Positions 20,886 through 32,880 of a stretch of DNA of 64,000 bases are shown piece by piece; the stretch's first letter is position 1; every line of letters begins with the position of its first letter. Under the pieces are notes generated by a model. That model was not told the origin of the DNA, did not search any database, and worked only from the letters and a program-made list of their open reading frames with translations. This DNA comes from Bartonella sp. B1099. GTDB lineage: Bacteria > Pseudomonadota > Alphaproteobacteria > Rhizobiales > Rhizobiaceae. The DNA is taken from contig NZ_CALYLN010000003.1 of the NCBI RefSeq assembly GCF_944801835.1, positions 62,001-126,000 on the forward strand. Direction: 5' to 3'. Made by a program: the position numbers and the translations under genes.

Positions 20886-21644
20886 TTAAAAACTGTTTTT
20901 ACAATGGGTTAAAAGAACTGTATGGGTATATGCTTTTGCTTTTTTTACAGCTGAAATAAGCGATTCATTGAGTGCTAAATGGGCTGCAATAGCACTTGAG
21001 AGAATGCACCCTGTTCCACGCATTGTTCCTTTTAAACGTGGAGCAGAAATATTGATGACTTCCATTTTGTCAATGAAGCTATCAATTGCAAGAGGTCCCT
21101 CTGCATGCCCCCCTTTTACTAAAATAGAACGAGCGCCAAATGACAAAAGTTTTTTTGCTTGTTGTATTGTCTCTTCATGATGAAATGCCAGTGGGGTTTG
21201 GCTAAGAAGAGCGAGCTCATCTCTATTTGGTGTTAAGAGAGTAACATATGGGAGAAGCTGGTTGATCATAATTTCTATGATTTTTTCCGTTGTTAGTTTT
21301 CCCCCCGATGAGGCAATCAGTACAGGATCAAGAATAACAGGAATATGGGGATAATCTTCGAGCACACGACAAATTGCTGCTATAATGGCTTGATTTCCTG
21401 TCATACCAATTTTTATTGCGCTGATTGAATGAGCCTCTAGGGCAATGCGCATTTGCGCAGCAACAAGTTTTTCATTCATGGGCACAATTTCAGCAACGTG
21501 ATGATCATCTTGTACATTGACACAAGTAATGGCTAAATTGGCTTTGATATGAAAATATGCAGCTGTTTCTATATCACGAACAATTCCAGCTCCTCCTGTT
21601 GGATCGGTGCCTGCAACAATGAGAACAGAAGGTGTTAACGCCAT
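20886..21644 (-). CDS. thiD: Hydroxymethylpyrimidine/phosphomethylpyrimidine kinase
   Basis: A 252-residue ribokinase-fold enzyme that phosphorylates hydroxymethylpyrimidine twice to give HMP-PP for thiamine synthesis. The N-terminal VAGTDPTGGAGIVRD substrate loop, the VILDPVLIASSGG segment and the C-terminal MRGTGCILSSAIAAHLA anion hole are all present. I chose the ATG at 21644, which has AAGGTGA upstream, over the one seven codons earlier. It overlaps the thiE stop and is the last gene of the thi operon. Confidence 0.94.
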   Translation of the reverse strand: MALTPSVLIVAGTDPTGGAGIVRDIETAAYFHIKANLAITCVNVQDDHHVAEIVPMNEKLVAAQMRIALEAHSISAIKIGMTGNQAIIAAICRVLEDYPHIPVILDPVLIASSGGKLTTEKIIEIMINQLLPYVTLLTPNRDELALLSQTPLAFHHEETIQQAKKLLSFGARSILVKGGHAEGPLAIDSFIDKMEVINISAPRLKGTMRGTGCILSSAIAAHLALNESLISAVKKAKAYTHTVLLTHCKNSF

Positions 21645-22240
21645 GGCTGGGTCACCTTGAGCCATTGTTCTACCCGCTCTTCAGGTTTTTTATGGAGGAT
21701 AATGTCTGTGACAACAGCAGCACTATTGGCTCCTACTTTCAAAACATCTATTGCGCGTTCTGGGTTTAAACCACCAATGCCAACGAAAGGTAAAGCACCA
21801 ATCCGTTTTCTCCATTGTTTGATTTTTTCTAATCCTTGAGGTTGCCATTTCATTTTTTTTAAGATTGTCGGATAAATAGGACCAAGAGCAATATAGTCAG
21901 GATGAACAGAGAGGGCGATATCCAATTCATGTTCATCATGGGTGCTAAGACCAAATCTTATACCATTTTTGCGAATTGCAGGAAGATCAGCATTACTTAG
22001 ATCTTCTTGCCCAAGGTGAATAAAATTGCATTTTTCATCAATGGCTATACGCCAATGATCATTAATTATGAATTGTGCTCCCCATTTATCACAGATGTTT
22101 TTTGCGCGTTTGATATGTTGACGGATTGTTTGAAGATCTTCGTCTTTCATACGCAGTTGTATGAGTTTGATACCAAGAGGAACCAAGCGTTCAACCCAAT
22201 CAGCATTATCAACGATGAGGTAAAATGGATCCAATTTCAT
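21635..22240 (-). CDS. thiE: Thiamine-phosphate synthase
   Basis: A 201-residue TIM-barrel enzyme that joins HMP-PP with the thiazole phosphate to form thiamine monophosphate. Recognisable pieces are KLIQLRMKD near residue 25, [10 protein letters not shown] near 58 with the pyrophosphate-binding region, HLGQEDL near 76, ALGPIYPT near 118 and [11 protein letters not shown] near 152. The ATG overlaps the thiG stop by four bases (ATGA), indicating translational coupling. Length is normal for the family. Confidence 0.94.
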   Translation of the reverse strand: MKLDPFYLIVDNADWVERLVPLGIKLIQLRMKDEDLQTIRQHIKRAKNICDKWGAQFIINDHWRIAIDEKCNFIHLGQEDLSNADLPAIRKNGIRFGLSTHDEHELDIALSVHPDYIALGPIYPTILKKMKWQPQGLEKIKQWRKRIGALPFVGIGGLNPERAIDVLKVGANSAAVVTDIILHKKPEERVEQWLKVTQPWR

Positions 22241-23010
22241 GAAAATACTGCTTTTCCAATAACGGGTGTTGAAGGAACGGCGACATTGCGTGCTTCAAGA
22301 ATGCCTGCTTGATATCCCATACGCCCTGCCTGGATAGCTTTAGAAAATGCTTCAGCCATCAAGACAGGATCACCTGCTTTAGCAACTGCGGTATTAAGAA
22401 GCACTGCGTCATAACCCATTTCCATAGCAACAGCAGCATGAGATGGACGTCCAATGCCGGCATCAATCACAAGAGTAACATCAGGAAGATAAGCGCGAAT
22501 AGAACGCAGTCCATCAGTATTATGAGGACCTTTGGCAGAGCCAATAGGCGCACACCAAGGCATAATAACTTGGCAACCAACATCTAAAAGTTTTTCAGCA
22601 ACAATGAGATCATCGGTTGTATAGGCAAAAATATGGAAACCTTCACTATTTAAAATTTGCGCTGCTTCGATGAGGGCAAAAACATTGGGCTGTAAGGTAT
22701 CGGCATTCCCGATAATTTCGAGTTTAATCCAAGAGGTTTTGAAGAGATCTCGTGCTAAATGGGCTGTTGTTACAGCTTCTTTAACAGTGTAACAACCTGC
22801 GGTATTGGGAAGTATCGTTATATCAAGCTCTTGAAGGAATTGCCAAAATTGTCCCCCTTGTTTGCCACCAGCGCTTTCGCGGCGTAATGAAACGGTTACA
22901 ATTTCTGTATTCGATTTATGAACAGCATCACGAAGAACAGCAGGTGAGGGATATTGCGCTGTACCTAACATAAGACGAGATGAGAATTCACGTCCATAAA
23001 GATTCAACAT
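22237..23010 (-). CDS. thiG: Thiazole synthase
   Basis: A 257-residue TIM-barrel enzyme that condenses deoxyxylulose phosphate, dehydroglycine and the ThiS thiocarboxylate to the thiazole moiety. The Schiff-base lysine is expected at Lys96 in [10 protein letters not shown]. The family-specific GTAQYPSP near residue 16, PNTAGCYT near 68, [12 protein letters not shown] near 145 and [12 protein letters not shown] near 180 are intact. It starts 5 bases after the thiS stop. Confidence 0.96.
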   Translation of the reverse strand: MLNLYGREFSSRLMLGTAQYPSPAVLRDAVHKSNTEIVTVSLRRESAGGKQGGQFWQFLQELDITILPNTAGCYTVKEAVTTAHLARDLFKTSWIKLEIIGNADTLQPNVFALIEAAQILNSEGFHIFAYTTDDLIVAEKLLDVGCQVIMPWCAPIGSAKGPHNTDGLRSIRAYLPDVTLVIDAGIGRPSHAAVAMEMGYDAVLLNTAVAKAGDPVLMAEAFSKAIQAGRMGYQAGILEARNVAVPSTPVIGKAVFS

Positions 23011-23015
23011 AAATA

Positions 23016-23213
23016 TTAGCCTCCTTGCATTGGGCTTAAAATTTCTACTTTATCTCCTTCATGTAAAATAAATTGGTCGCGTGCTTCTACAGGAATAACT
23101 TCCGCATTAACAGCAGTTGCGAGCCAATTTCCTTCATACCCCAATTCCTCAAGCAAGAGATTGAGAAAAGTGGTTTCTGTTTGAATTTTTTCACCATTAA
23201 CAAAGATTTGCAT
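23016..23213 (-). CDS. thiS: Sulfur carrier protein ThiS
   Basis: A 65-residue ubiquitin-like protein ending in Gly-Gly (SPMQGG), the site of adenylation and thiocarboxylation during thiazole synthesis. The [12 protein letters not shown] tail and the NGEKI opening are typical. It sits between thiO and thiG, its functional partners, with 3 and 5 bases to each. The thiF adenylyltransferase that should activate it is not in this window. Confidence 0.94.
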   Translation of the reverse strand: MQIFVNGEKIQTETTFLNLLLEELGYEGNWLATAVNAEVIPVEARDQFILHEGDKVEILSPMQGG

Positions 23214-23216
23214 ATT

Positions 23217-27251
<4,035 letters not shown>

Positions 27252-27344
27252 ATGCGTAAAATACGGATGGTCAGTGGCTATGATGTACCAATGCGATGGA
27301 CACATTTTAAAGCACAGAACGAGAAATTATTAGAAAAACAATGA
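27252..27344 (+). CDS. Small ORF of 30 codons preceding the tail-collar gene
   Basis: ATG-started frame of 30 codons with a good AAAGGAG ribosome site (at about 27231-27237) and a stop 19 bases before the tail-collar start. The peptide opens MRKIRMVSGYDVPMRW. I do not recognise it. Its position, ribosome site and same orientation suggest it could be translated with the downstream gene, or be the surviving end of a phage gene. Too short to be confident. Confidence 0.35.
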   Translation: MRKIRMVSGYDVPMRWTHFKAQNEKLLEKQ

Positions 27345-27363
27345 AAATAATGGGGGATTTATA

Positions 27364-28338
27364 ATGTCTAATATTTACGATTGGTCGTTAAAGGCTGATG
27401 AAAATGCTCATACAGATAATATTATTAATTGGTCAGAAGGCCAGCCGCCTAGTTCTGTCAATGATAGTGCAAGGGCGATGATGCAGCGCGTGCGTGAATA
27501 TCTTGCAGATAATGGTGGATCTATCGATTCAGGCTTTATAATCAATGCGGAAGATAAAACAACATTAATTACCTTAAAGACAGTTTCACCGATAAAGAAA
27601 TACAACAATGATATCATCATACGTTTTAAGGCCCATGGCGTGAATGTTGGCAAGACGACAATAAAAGTTAATAGCATGGAAGAAAAGCCTATTTATAAAG
27701 CGACGAATACAGGTGTTATACCGTTAGAAGGGGGAGAGCTACAAACAAACGGTATTTATGAAATGGTATATAATGGCAATATTTCAACGGAAGGTCGAGA
27801 TGGTTGGTATTTATTAAATCCTACACCACCAAAGATAGAAAGTTTTCCTACTGGATTTATTGCGACATTTGCTATGCAAGAAATACCAACCGGTTGGCTT
27901 TTATGTGATGGTAAGGTCTATAAGCGCAAAGATTATCCGCAGTTATTCAAGGCAATAGGGGATAAATGGGGAAAAGACAGTGATACAACTTTTAAAGTTC
28001 CAGACTTTAGAGGCATGTTTTTACGTGGCTTTGATGATGGTCGGGGTTTAGATGGTGATAGAAAATTTGCAGATGAACAACAAGATAGCATAAAATCACA
28101 TACACATATTGGAACCATTGAAGAATCAGGTGAGCATACACACAATTTTCAGTATAAAGGCGTTAGATGGTTAAATGGTATTAATGGGAGAATACCGAAA
28201 TGTTATACCTATGATGCTTCCTTTCAAGGAACAACAGGTTCTGCTGGTGCTCATACACACAAGGTAACTCTTGCCCATACGGGTGAGGCTGAAACGCGCC
28301 CTGTTAATACAACAGTCGTTTATGCTATAAAATCATGA
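27364..28338 (+). CDS. Phage tail-collar domain protein (tail fibre type)
   Basis: A 324-residue protein. The N-terminal part (residues 1-60, IYDWS and PSSVNDSARAMMQRV) is a segment typical of phage tail fibre and host-specificity proteins. Residues 160-220 form a phage Tail Collar domain: IPTGWLLCDGKVYKRKDYPQLF, FKVPDFRGMFLRGFDDG and a histidine-rich SHTH. A second HTH cluster and a PVNTTVVYAIKS tail follow, all characteristic. Such proteins form the distal fibre that contacts receptors. It is an orphan here: no capsid, baseplate or assembly genes flank it, but it has its own ribosome site (GGGG) and terminator, so it is probably expressed. Confidence 0.87.
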   Translation: MSNIYDWSLKADENAHTDNIINWSEGQPPSSVNDSARAMMQRVREYLADNGGSIDSGFIINAEDKTTLITLKTVSPIKKYNNDIIIRFKAHGVNVGKTTIKVNSMEEKPIYKATNTGVIPLEGGELQTNGIYEMVYNGNISTEGRDGWYLLNPTPPKIESFPTGFIATFAMQEIPTGWLLCDGKVYKRKDYPQLFKAIGDKWGKDSDTTFKVPDFRGMFLRGFDDGRGLDGDRKFADEQQDSIKSHTHIGTIEESGEHTHNFQYKGVRWLNGINGRIPKCYTYDASFQGTTGSAGAHTHKVTLAHTGEAETRPVNTTVVYAIKS

Positions 28339-28385
28339 GTATGATTGGGAAATACAGAATCTATATACATTTGATAAATTTTATT

Positions 28386-28412
28386 AACGCGGAGTAATTC
28401 CGCGTTATTTTT
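28386..28412 (+). terminator. Rho-independent terminator of the tail-collar gene
   Basis: An 8-bp stem (AACGCGGA / TCCGCGTT) with a 5-base loop, followed by ATTTTTT. It lies 48 bases after the tail-collar stop codon in the correct orientation. Confidence 0.85.
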
Positions 28413-28724
28413 TATATATTTAAAGAGGAAACCTCTATACGGTTTATATGATACTTAAGAGAGTCAAAAAAACAATTTTTAAAATAGAGGAAGAAAAGTG
28501 AAAAATATGATCATATTTGATCTTCTTATTGGCTATAGAGGGAGGTAAATGATCATTATAAATCAGTATTTATCTATTGATAAAAACAGCTAAAACACAT
28601 GCGTTATGAAAAAAATAATGCCACTGAAATCACAAATAAATCTTCTATGGATTTAGAGAAAAGGGTTCATTTAAAAATAAAACAGACTCTTGGATCTTTT
28701 CGTATTTTATTTTTTTCATGGATT
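28413..28724. other. Gap before the heme operon end
   Basis: AT-rich and gene-free. The plus-strand frame starting near 28599 is a shadow crossing the end of the heme ATPase gene. I see no terminator for the minus-strand heme genes here. Confidence 0.4.
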
Positions 28725-29558
28725 TTAATTTTTAGATTGAAGCCGATAGCTTTGAGATCTAACTTCACAGGAGGATGCTGTTTGAGGGAGTATAAATGGG
28801 ATATCTTCTTTAGGTAATTCAGAAACGTTTAAGGAACAATGATAAACATTGCGGAGATTTTGTGTTGTCAAAACGGCAGAGGCATTTCCTTCGCAATAAA
28901 TCTCACCCTTCTTGAGCAAGATCATGTTATCTGCATAATGTGCTGCGAGATTGAGATCGTGAAGAACAGCAAGAACGCCACCACCAGAATGGGCAAATTG
29001 TTTTGCAATGTCCATAACGATAATTTGATGTTGAATATCGAGGCTAGCAATAGGTTCATCTAATATCATCCAACGAGGAACTCCATTATAAATGGGTTTC
29101 CAGATTTGGCAAAGAACACGCGCAAGTTGTACACGCGCTTGTTCTCCACCTGATAATTGATGATAATACAGGTTGCCGTAATCAGAAAGATCAACGCGTT
29201 CTAAAGCTTCCTGGATAAGATTGTGTAATTCGGCTTTGGCAATGGTAATTTGGTTTACAGAAAGGCCAAGCCCTACAACTTCATGGACTAAGAATGGAAA
29301 TACGAGTGTTGTTGATTGTGGTAAAACAGCTCGCATTTTTGCCATTTCATAAGTCTTTGTTTGGCGTACATCATAACCATTTAAGGTTATTTTCCCACTG
29401 TAAGGAATTTCTCCACTTAATGCTTTGACGAAAGTACTTTTCCCTGATCCGTTGGGACCGATAATGATGGTAAAAGCGCCACTTTTAGCTTGAAGATTAA
29501 TGTGGTTAAGAATCTGTTTCTTCCCGCGCTGAACGCAAATATTTACCGCTTCAATCAT
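28725..29558 (-). CDS. hmuV: Heme ABC transporter ATP-binding protein
   Basis: A 277-residue ABC ATPase. Walker A is GPNGSGKST (about residues 34-42), the signature LSGGEQARVQLAR lies near 145 and Walker B is WMILDEP with the LDIQHQ D-loop; the H-loop is in AVLHDLNLAAHYAD. The HmuV/BtuD-like family powers heme import across the inner membrane. I chose the ATG at 29558 because it overlaps the permease stop by four bases (ATGA), a coupled start; the frame extends 12 codons upstream. It is the last gene of the minus-strand hut run. Confidence 0.93.
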   Translation of the reverse strand: MIEAVNICVQRGKKQILNHINLQAKSGAFTIIIGPNGSGKSTFVKALSGEIPYSGKITLNGYDVRQTKTYEMAKMRAVLPQSTTLVFPFLVHEVVGLGLSVNQITIAKAELHNLIQEALERVDLSDYGNLYYHQLSGGEQARVQLARVLCQIWKPIYNGVPRWMILDEPIASLDIQHQIIVMDIAKQFAHSGGGVLAVLHDLNLAAHYADNMILLKKGEIYCEGNASAVLTTQNLRNVYHCSLNVSELPKEDIPFILPQTASSCEVRSQSYRLQSKN

Positions 29559-30634
29559 GAAAAGTCTGTTCCTCGTTTGCATATAAGGATCCACAGGAAG
29601 AAGGGAGCCCCAAAAAGTGCTGTTACAATTCCAATTGGCAATTCTGCGGGGGCAACAATTAAGCGTGCAAACGTATCAGCAAAAATAAGTAATGCGGCTC
29701 CCAAGAGAGCAGAATAAGGAATGAGATAGCGGTGATCAGGACCAATGAGCTGACGTAAAATATGAGGAACAATAATCCCAATAAAACCAATACCACCACT
29801 GACAGCAACAGCACTTCCACACATAAGAGCGACAAGGGGAATAGCAATATTTTTAACGCGCTGAACTGGGAAGCCAATATGACCAGCAACGGCTTCACCA
29901 AGCGCAAGAGCATTCAGTGCTCGTGATAAAAAGGGGGCTAAAAGAAGACCAACAAAGATGAAAGGGAGAACAAGCCATACTTTCAGCCATGTCGCACCCG
30001 CAAGAGAGCCAAGACTCCAAAAAGTGATATCGCGTAATTGCTGGTCATTTGCGATAAAAATCAACGTTCCAACAACTGCACTGCTTAAGGCTCCAAGGGC
30101 AATACCGGCAAGCAACATGGTTGCAATAGAGGTAAAGCTATGATGTGTTGCTATTATGTAGAGAACAATCGTTGATAAAAGCCCCCCCAAAAAAGCGCCT
30201 ATGATAACTTTGTACGGCTCTAGAAAAGGTGCAAATGAAATAGGAAAGGCAAAACCTACAACAATGGCTAAAACAGCGCCAAGACCGGCTCCTGCTGATA
30301 CACCTACGATTCCAGGATCTGCAAGAGGATTACGGAAAAGTCCTTGCATCAGAACACCCGAGACAGCCAAAGCTGCTCCGATTAATAGCCCTAAGATAAC
30401 ACGAGGAAGCCTTATATCAATAAATATGAGATAATCGCGTGTTTTTCTACTGACAGAAAATTCTTGCGTAAACAGGCTATAAAGAAAATCAAAGAATGAA
30501 GCATTTGAAGCGCCATTTAAAAGTCCGCTTAAAATACTAAAGATGAGGAATATTATGAGACCGAATAAGAGTATTTTTCTCAAATTTTCGCGCTTTATTT
30601 TTTTATGTTTTTCTGTTTCAGGCGCATAAACCAT
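29555..30634 (-). CDS. hutC: Heme ABC transporter permease
   Basis: A 359-residue FecCD-family permease with about nine to ten transmembrane segments. The conserved RLPRVILGLLIGAALAVSG and GLFRNPLADPGIVGVSAGA blocks near residues 80-130 and the ATPase-coupling FIGIIVPHILR near 290 are intact. It forms the inner-membrane channel for heme with HmuV and HutB. I placed the start at the ATG at 30634, with GAGAAG just upstream, in preference to a TTG six codons earlier. HutB ends about 20 bases upstream. Confidence 0.93.
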   Translation of the reverse strand: MVYAPETEKHKKIKRENLRKILLFGLIIFLIFSILSGLLNGASNASFFDFLYSLFTQEFSVSRKTRDYLIFIDIRLPRVILGLLIGAALAVSGVLMQGLFRNPLADPGIVGVSAGAGLGAVLAIVVGFAFPISFAPFLEPYKVIIGAFLGGLLSTIVLYIIATHHSFTSIATMLLAGIALGALSSAVVGTLIFIANDQQLRDITFWSLGSLAGATWLKVWLVLPFIFVGLLLAPFLSRALNALALGEAVAGHIGFPVQRVKNIAIPLVALMCGSAVAVSGGIGFIGIIVPHILRQLIGPDHRYLIPYSALLGAALLIFADTFARLIVAPAELPIGIVTALFGAPFFLWILICKRGTDFS

Positions 30635-30654
30635 GGACAGCTTCTCTACCAATT

Positions 30655-31560
30655 TTATCCGTTTTTATCGTTTTGGTTTGTACCATAAAGCATATGAATA
30701 AGCTCTCTTGATGCATCCGCAGTGCGTGGACCAAATCCTAAAAGGTACATAGCATCCATTTGTTTAATAGCATGATTTTTGGCAGCGGTTGTTGCTTGAA
30801 TTGCTGGTATAGCTAAAAGCTTTTCAAGATTAATAGATTTTCCACTATGTGTTATAAGCAAAATAGCATCAGGATCTGCTTTTAGTAACGCTTCGTTATT
30901 GAGAAGTTTATACCCTTTATAATCGGTAATGGCATTGATAGCCCCTGAAAGTTTTATGATACCATCAGCCGCTGTATCTGTTCCAGATGCCATAACGCGC
31001 CCATTTTGTACGGATAAAATGAAAAGGACACGCTTTGGTTTCGTTACTTTTGCCAAAAGAGCATCATTGTCTACAAAATTACGGCTTACTTTTTGAATTA
31101 ATGCAGCGGCTTGTGCTTCACGATGGATAGCTTTTCCAACGAGGCGAATTTTTTCTATGACACTTTCTCGAGAATAGTTTTCTGGTATGATCACGATAGG
31201 GATTGATGTTTTTTTGAGAATTTCAATTGTTGAAGGAGGCCCACTTCCTTCAACGAGCAAGATACCTTCTGGAGCAAGAGACAGAACACCTTCAGGTGAA
31301 AGAGCACGCATGTAGCCAAGCACAGGAAGTTTGAGGGCTTCTTTAGGATAAACGCTTGTACTATCGCGGGCAACGAGTTGATCTTGTGCGCCTAATGCAT
31401 AAATAATTTCCGTCAGAGAACCGCCAATGGAAACAATCCGTGCATTTTCAGAAAAATGTGTGGTAGGTTCAGCAATGACACGTTGAGAAAAAAAGCTAAG
31501 AGAAAGCAGTATAAAAAGAAGAAAAAAACTGAAGTGTCTACGCAAAAGAAGTATAAGCAT
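30655..31560 (-). CDS. hutB: Periplasmic heme-binding protein
   Basis: A 301-residue periplasmic binding protein. The first 30 residues are a signal peptide (basic start, long hydrophobic stretch LLFILLSLSFF, probable cleavage after VIA). The mature part has the class III fold signatures: RIVSIGGSLTEIIYALG, and LGYMRALSPEGVLSLAPEGIL. It resembles HemT/HutB/ShuT, which carries heme from the outer-membrane receptor to the permease. Gene order hemS-hutB-hutC-hmuV places it in the heme-import operon. Confidence 0.93.
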   Translation of the reverse strand: MLILLLRRHFSFFLLFILLSLSFFSQRVIAEPTTHFSENARIVSIGGSLTEIIYALGAQDQLVARDSTSVYPKEALKLPVLGYMRALSPEGVLSLAPEGILLVEGSGPPSTIEILKKTSIPIVIIPENYSRESVIEKIRLVGKAIHREAQAAALIQKVSRNFVDNDALLAKVTKPKRVLFILSVQNGRVMASGTDTAADGIIKLSGAINAITDYKGYKLLNNEALLKADPDAILLITHSGKSINLEKLLAIPAIQATTAAKNHAIKQMDAMYLLGFGPRTADASRELIHMLYGTNQNDKNG

Positions 31561-31571
31561 ATTTTATCTTT

Positions 31572-32615
31572 CTAAGCGACGACTAATTCTTGATAAGGAG
31601 GAAGAGACTTCAATAAAGCACGCCAATCCTCACGCTCTTTTTGACCTTCTTTACGCAAGCCAAAAAATTGAACAATCATACCATCATTTTTATCGAAAAC
31701 TTCAAGTGAACTGACATAACCATCACGGGTAGGTTTGCGAACATGCCATACACTAGCAATCCCAGACGTAAGTAAGTGGAGGTCAAACCCTGGATCAAGA
31801 ACATTAAGCCAAGGTCCCATTTGCTTAATATTTTTTACAGTTCCACTAAAAATTTGAATACACCCCTTATTACCAACAAAACACATAATAGGCAGTTCTT
31901 GTTTTGCAACTTGGGTAAGCATTATTTCAACAGCATCTGCCTGTAATTCATCGGCAAATTCATTTCCAGCATATTTTACAGCATGATGCCGATTAATTTT
32001 AAATTCGGAAATAATTTCGTGAAGTTGGTGTACATCTGTCATTTTACGCCAACGATCCCGAAAATTCTCAATATCCAATTCTGTTATGTCACATTGAACT
32101 GGAAGAGAAACGGGAAGAATGTCAAGAACAGAGGATTGATCTTCAAGAAGGAGCTTTTCAACAAGTTTATTCCACTCTTCCATGTTGGTCATATCTTTAG
32201 AATAGACTTTTAAAATAGCAACGCCATGCTCATCAAAGAATTGTAGACTTTTTGCAGGCTTTCCAAGGATAATGACATCATATTCAAAACCGAACTTCCA
32301 TTGTTTTGCAAAAATACGCAAATCAATTTCACCAAGTGTGATAGGAATATGTTCATTTTGAACAATTTTTTCAAAACGTCCTGTTATTTCGTGAACGGCA
32401 TGCTCGTTGCGTGTTAAGACCATGACCGTTCCAAGCCGAGGAGCACTTTCCAAGAGAGTAGCAACATCAGCTTGTAATCTTTTTGCCTTTCCAACGGTAC
32501 AATAGGCGGCAATAAGTTCTGCTTCAGATATACCAATCGAAACCGCAAAATCGCGGTTTCGCATTTCTTTTTTTTCTTCACGCAAACGAAGAATCATTTC
32601 AGCTGTCTGTGCCAT
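31572..32615 (-). CDS. hemS: Heme utilisation protein HemS/HmuS
   Basis: A 347-residue cytoplasmic heme-binding/degrading protein with the duplicated HemS domain. The first half carries the MVLTRNEHAVHEITGRFE block near residue 65 and the second half the IMCFVGNKGCIQIFSGTVKNI and WHVRKPTRDGYVSSLE blocks, the latter near the conserved heme-contact region. The family either releases iron from heme or hands heme on. It is 11 bases upstream of hutB and is the first gene after a 265-base gap that contains a perfect inverted repeat. Confidence 0.93.
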   Translation of the reverse strand: MAQTAEMILRLREEKKEMRNRDFAVSIGISEAELIAAYCTVGKAKRLQADVATLLESAPRLGTVMVLTRNEHAVHEITGRFEKIVQNEHIPITLGEIDLRIFAKQWKFGFEYDVIILGKPAKSLQFFDEHGVAILKVYSKDMTNMEEWNKLVEKLLLEDQSSVLDILPVSLPVQCDITELDIENFRDRWRKMTDVHQLHEIISEFKINRHHAVKYAGNEFADELQADAVEIMLTQVAKQELPIMCFVGNKGCIQIFSGTVKNIKQMGPWLNVLDPGFDLHLLTSGIASVWHVRKPTRDGYVSSLEVFDKNDGMIVQFFGLRKEGQKEREDWRALLKSLPPYQELVVA

Positions 32616-32677
32616 GGACTTTACCTTTATGTTACTTAATTCAAAAACGAACTTTCAAATTTTACAATCCCAAGGCA

Positions 32678-32709
32678 ATAGATTAAATTCTTTTAAGAAT
32701 TTAATCTAT
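32678..32709. promoter_or_regulatory. Perfect 15-bp inverted repeat upstream of hemS
   Basis: ATAGATTAAATTCTT at 32678-32692 and its exact complement at 32695-32709 are separated by two bases. The arm nearest hemS ends 62 bases from its ATG, in a position suited to an operator. The two-base spacer makes a stable RNA hairpin unlikely and there is no T tract, so a DNA-binding site for a dimeric regulator fits better than a terminator for hutA. The regulator is unknown; iron-responsive Irr or RirA are natural candidates in this order of bacteria, by inference only. Confidence 0.5.
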
Positions 32710-32880
32710 CACAAAATAATGTTCTATCGCCAACAGCCGAACAATCAAAAAATGATAAAACAGAAAGAATTAAAGTTTTTCTATCAAATCCTTGTAATTT
32801 TAAAGATGTTGAAAATAGAAACACAATAACTAATCCTTTTATCGATATGATTTTATTGAGCTAATCGTTAATAGAAGTGA

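Noticed and set aside
28599..28817. 72-codon plus-strand frame after the tail-collar gene
   Set aside because: It overlaps the 3' end of the heme ATPase gene in the antisense direction and looks like a shadow.
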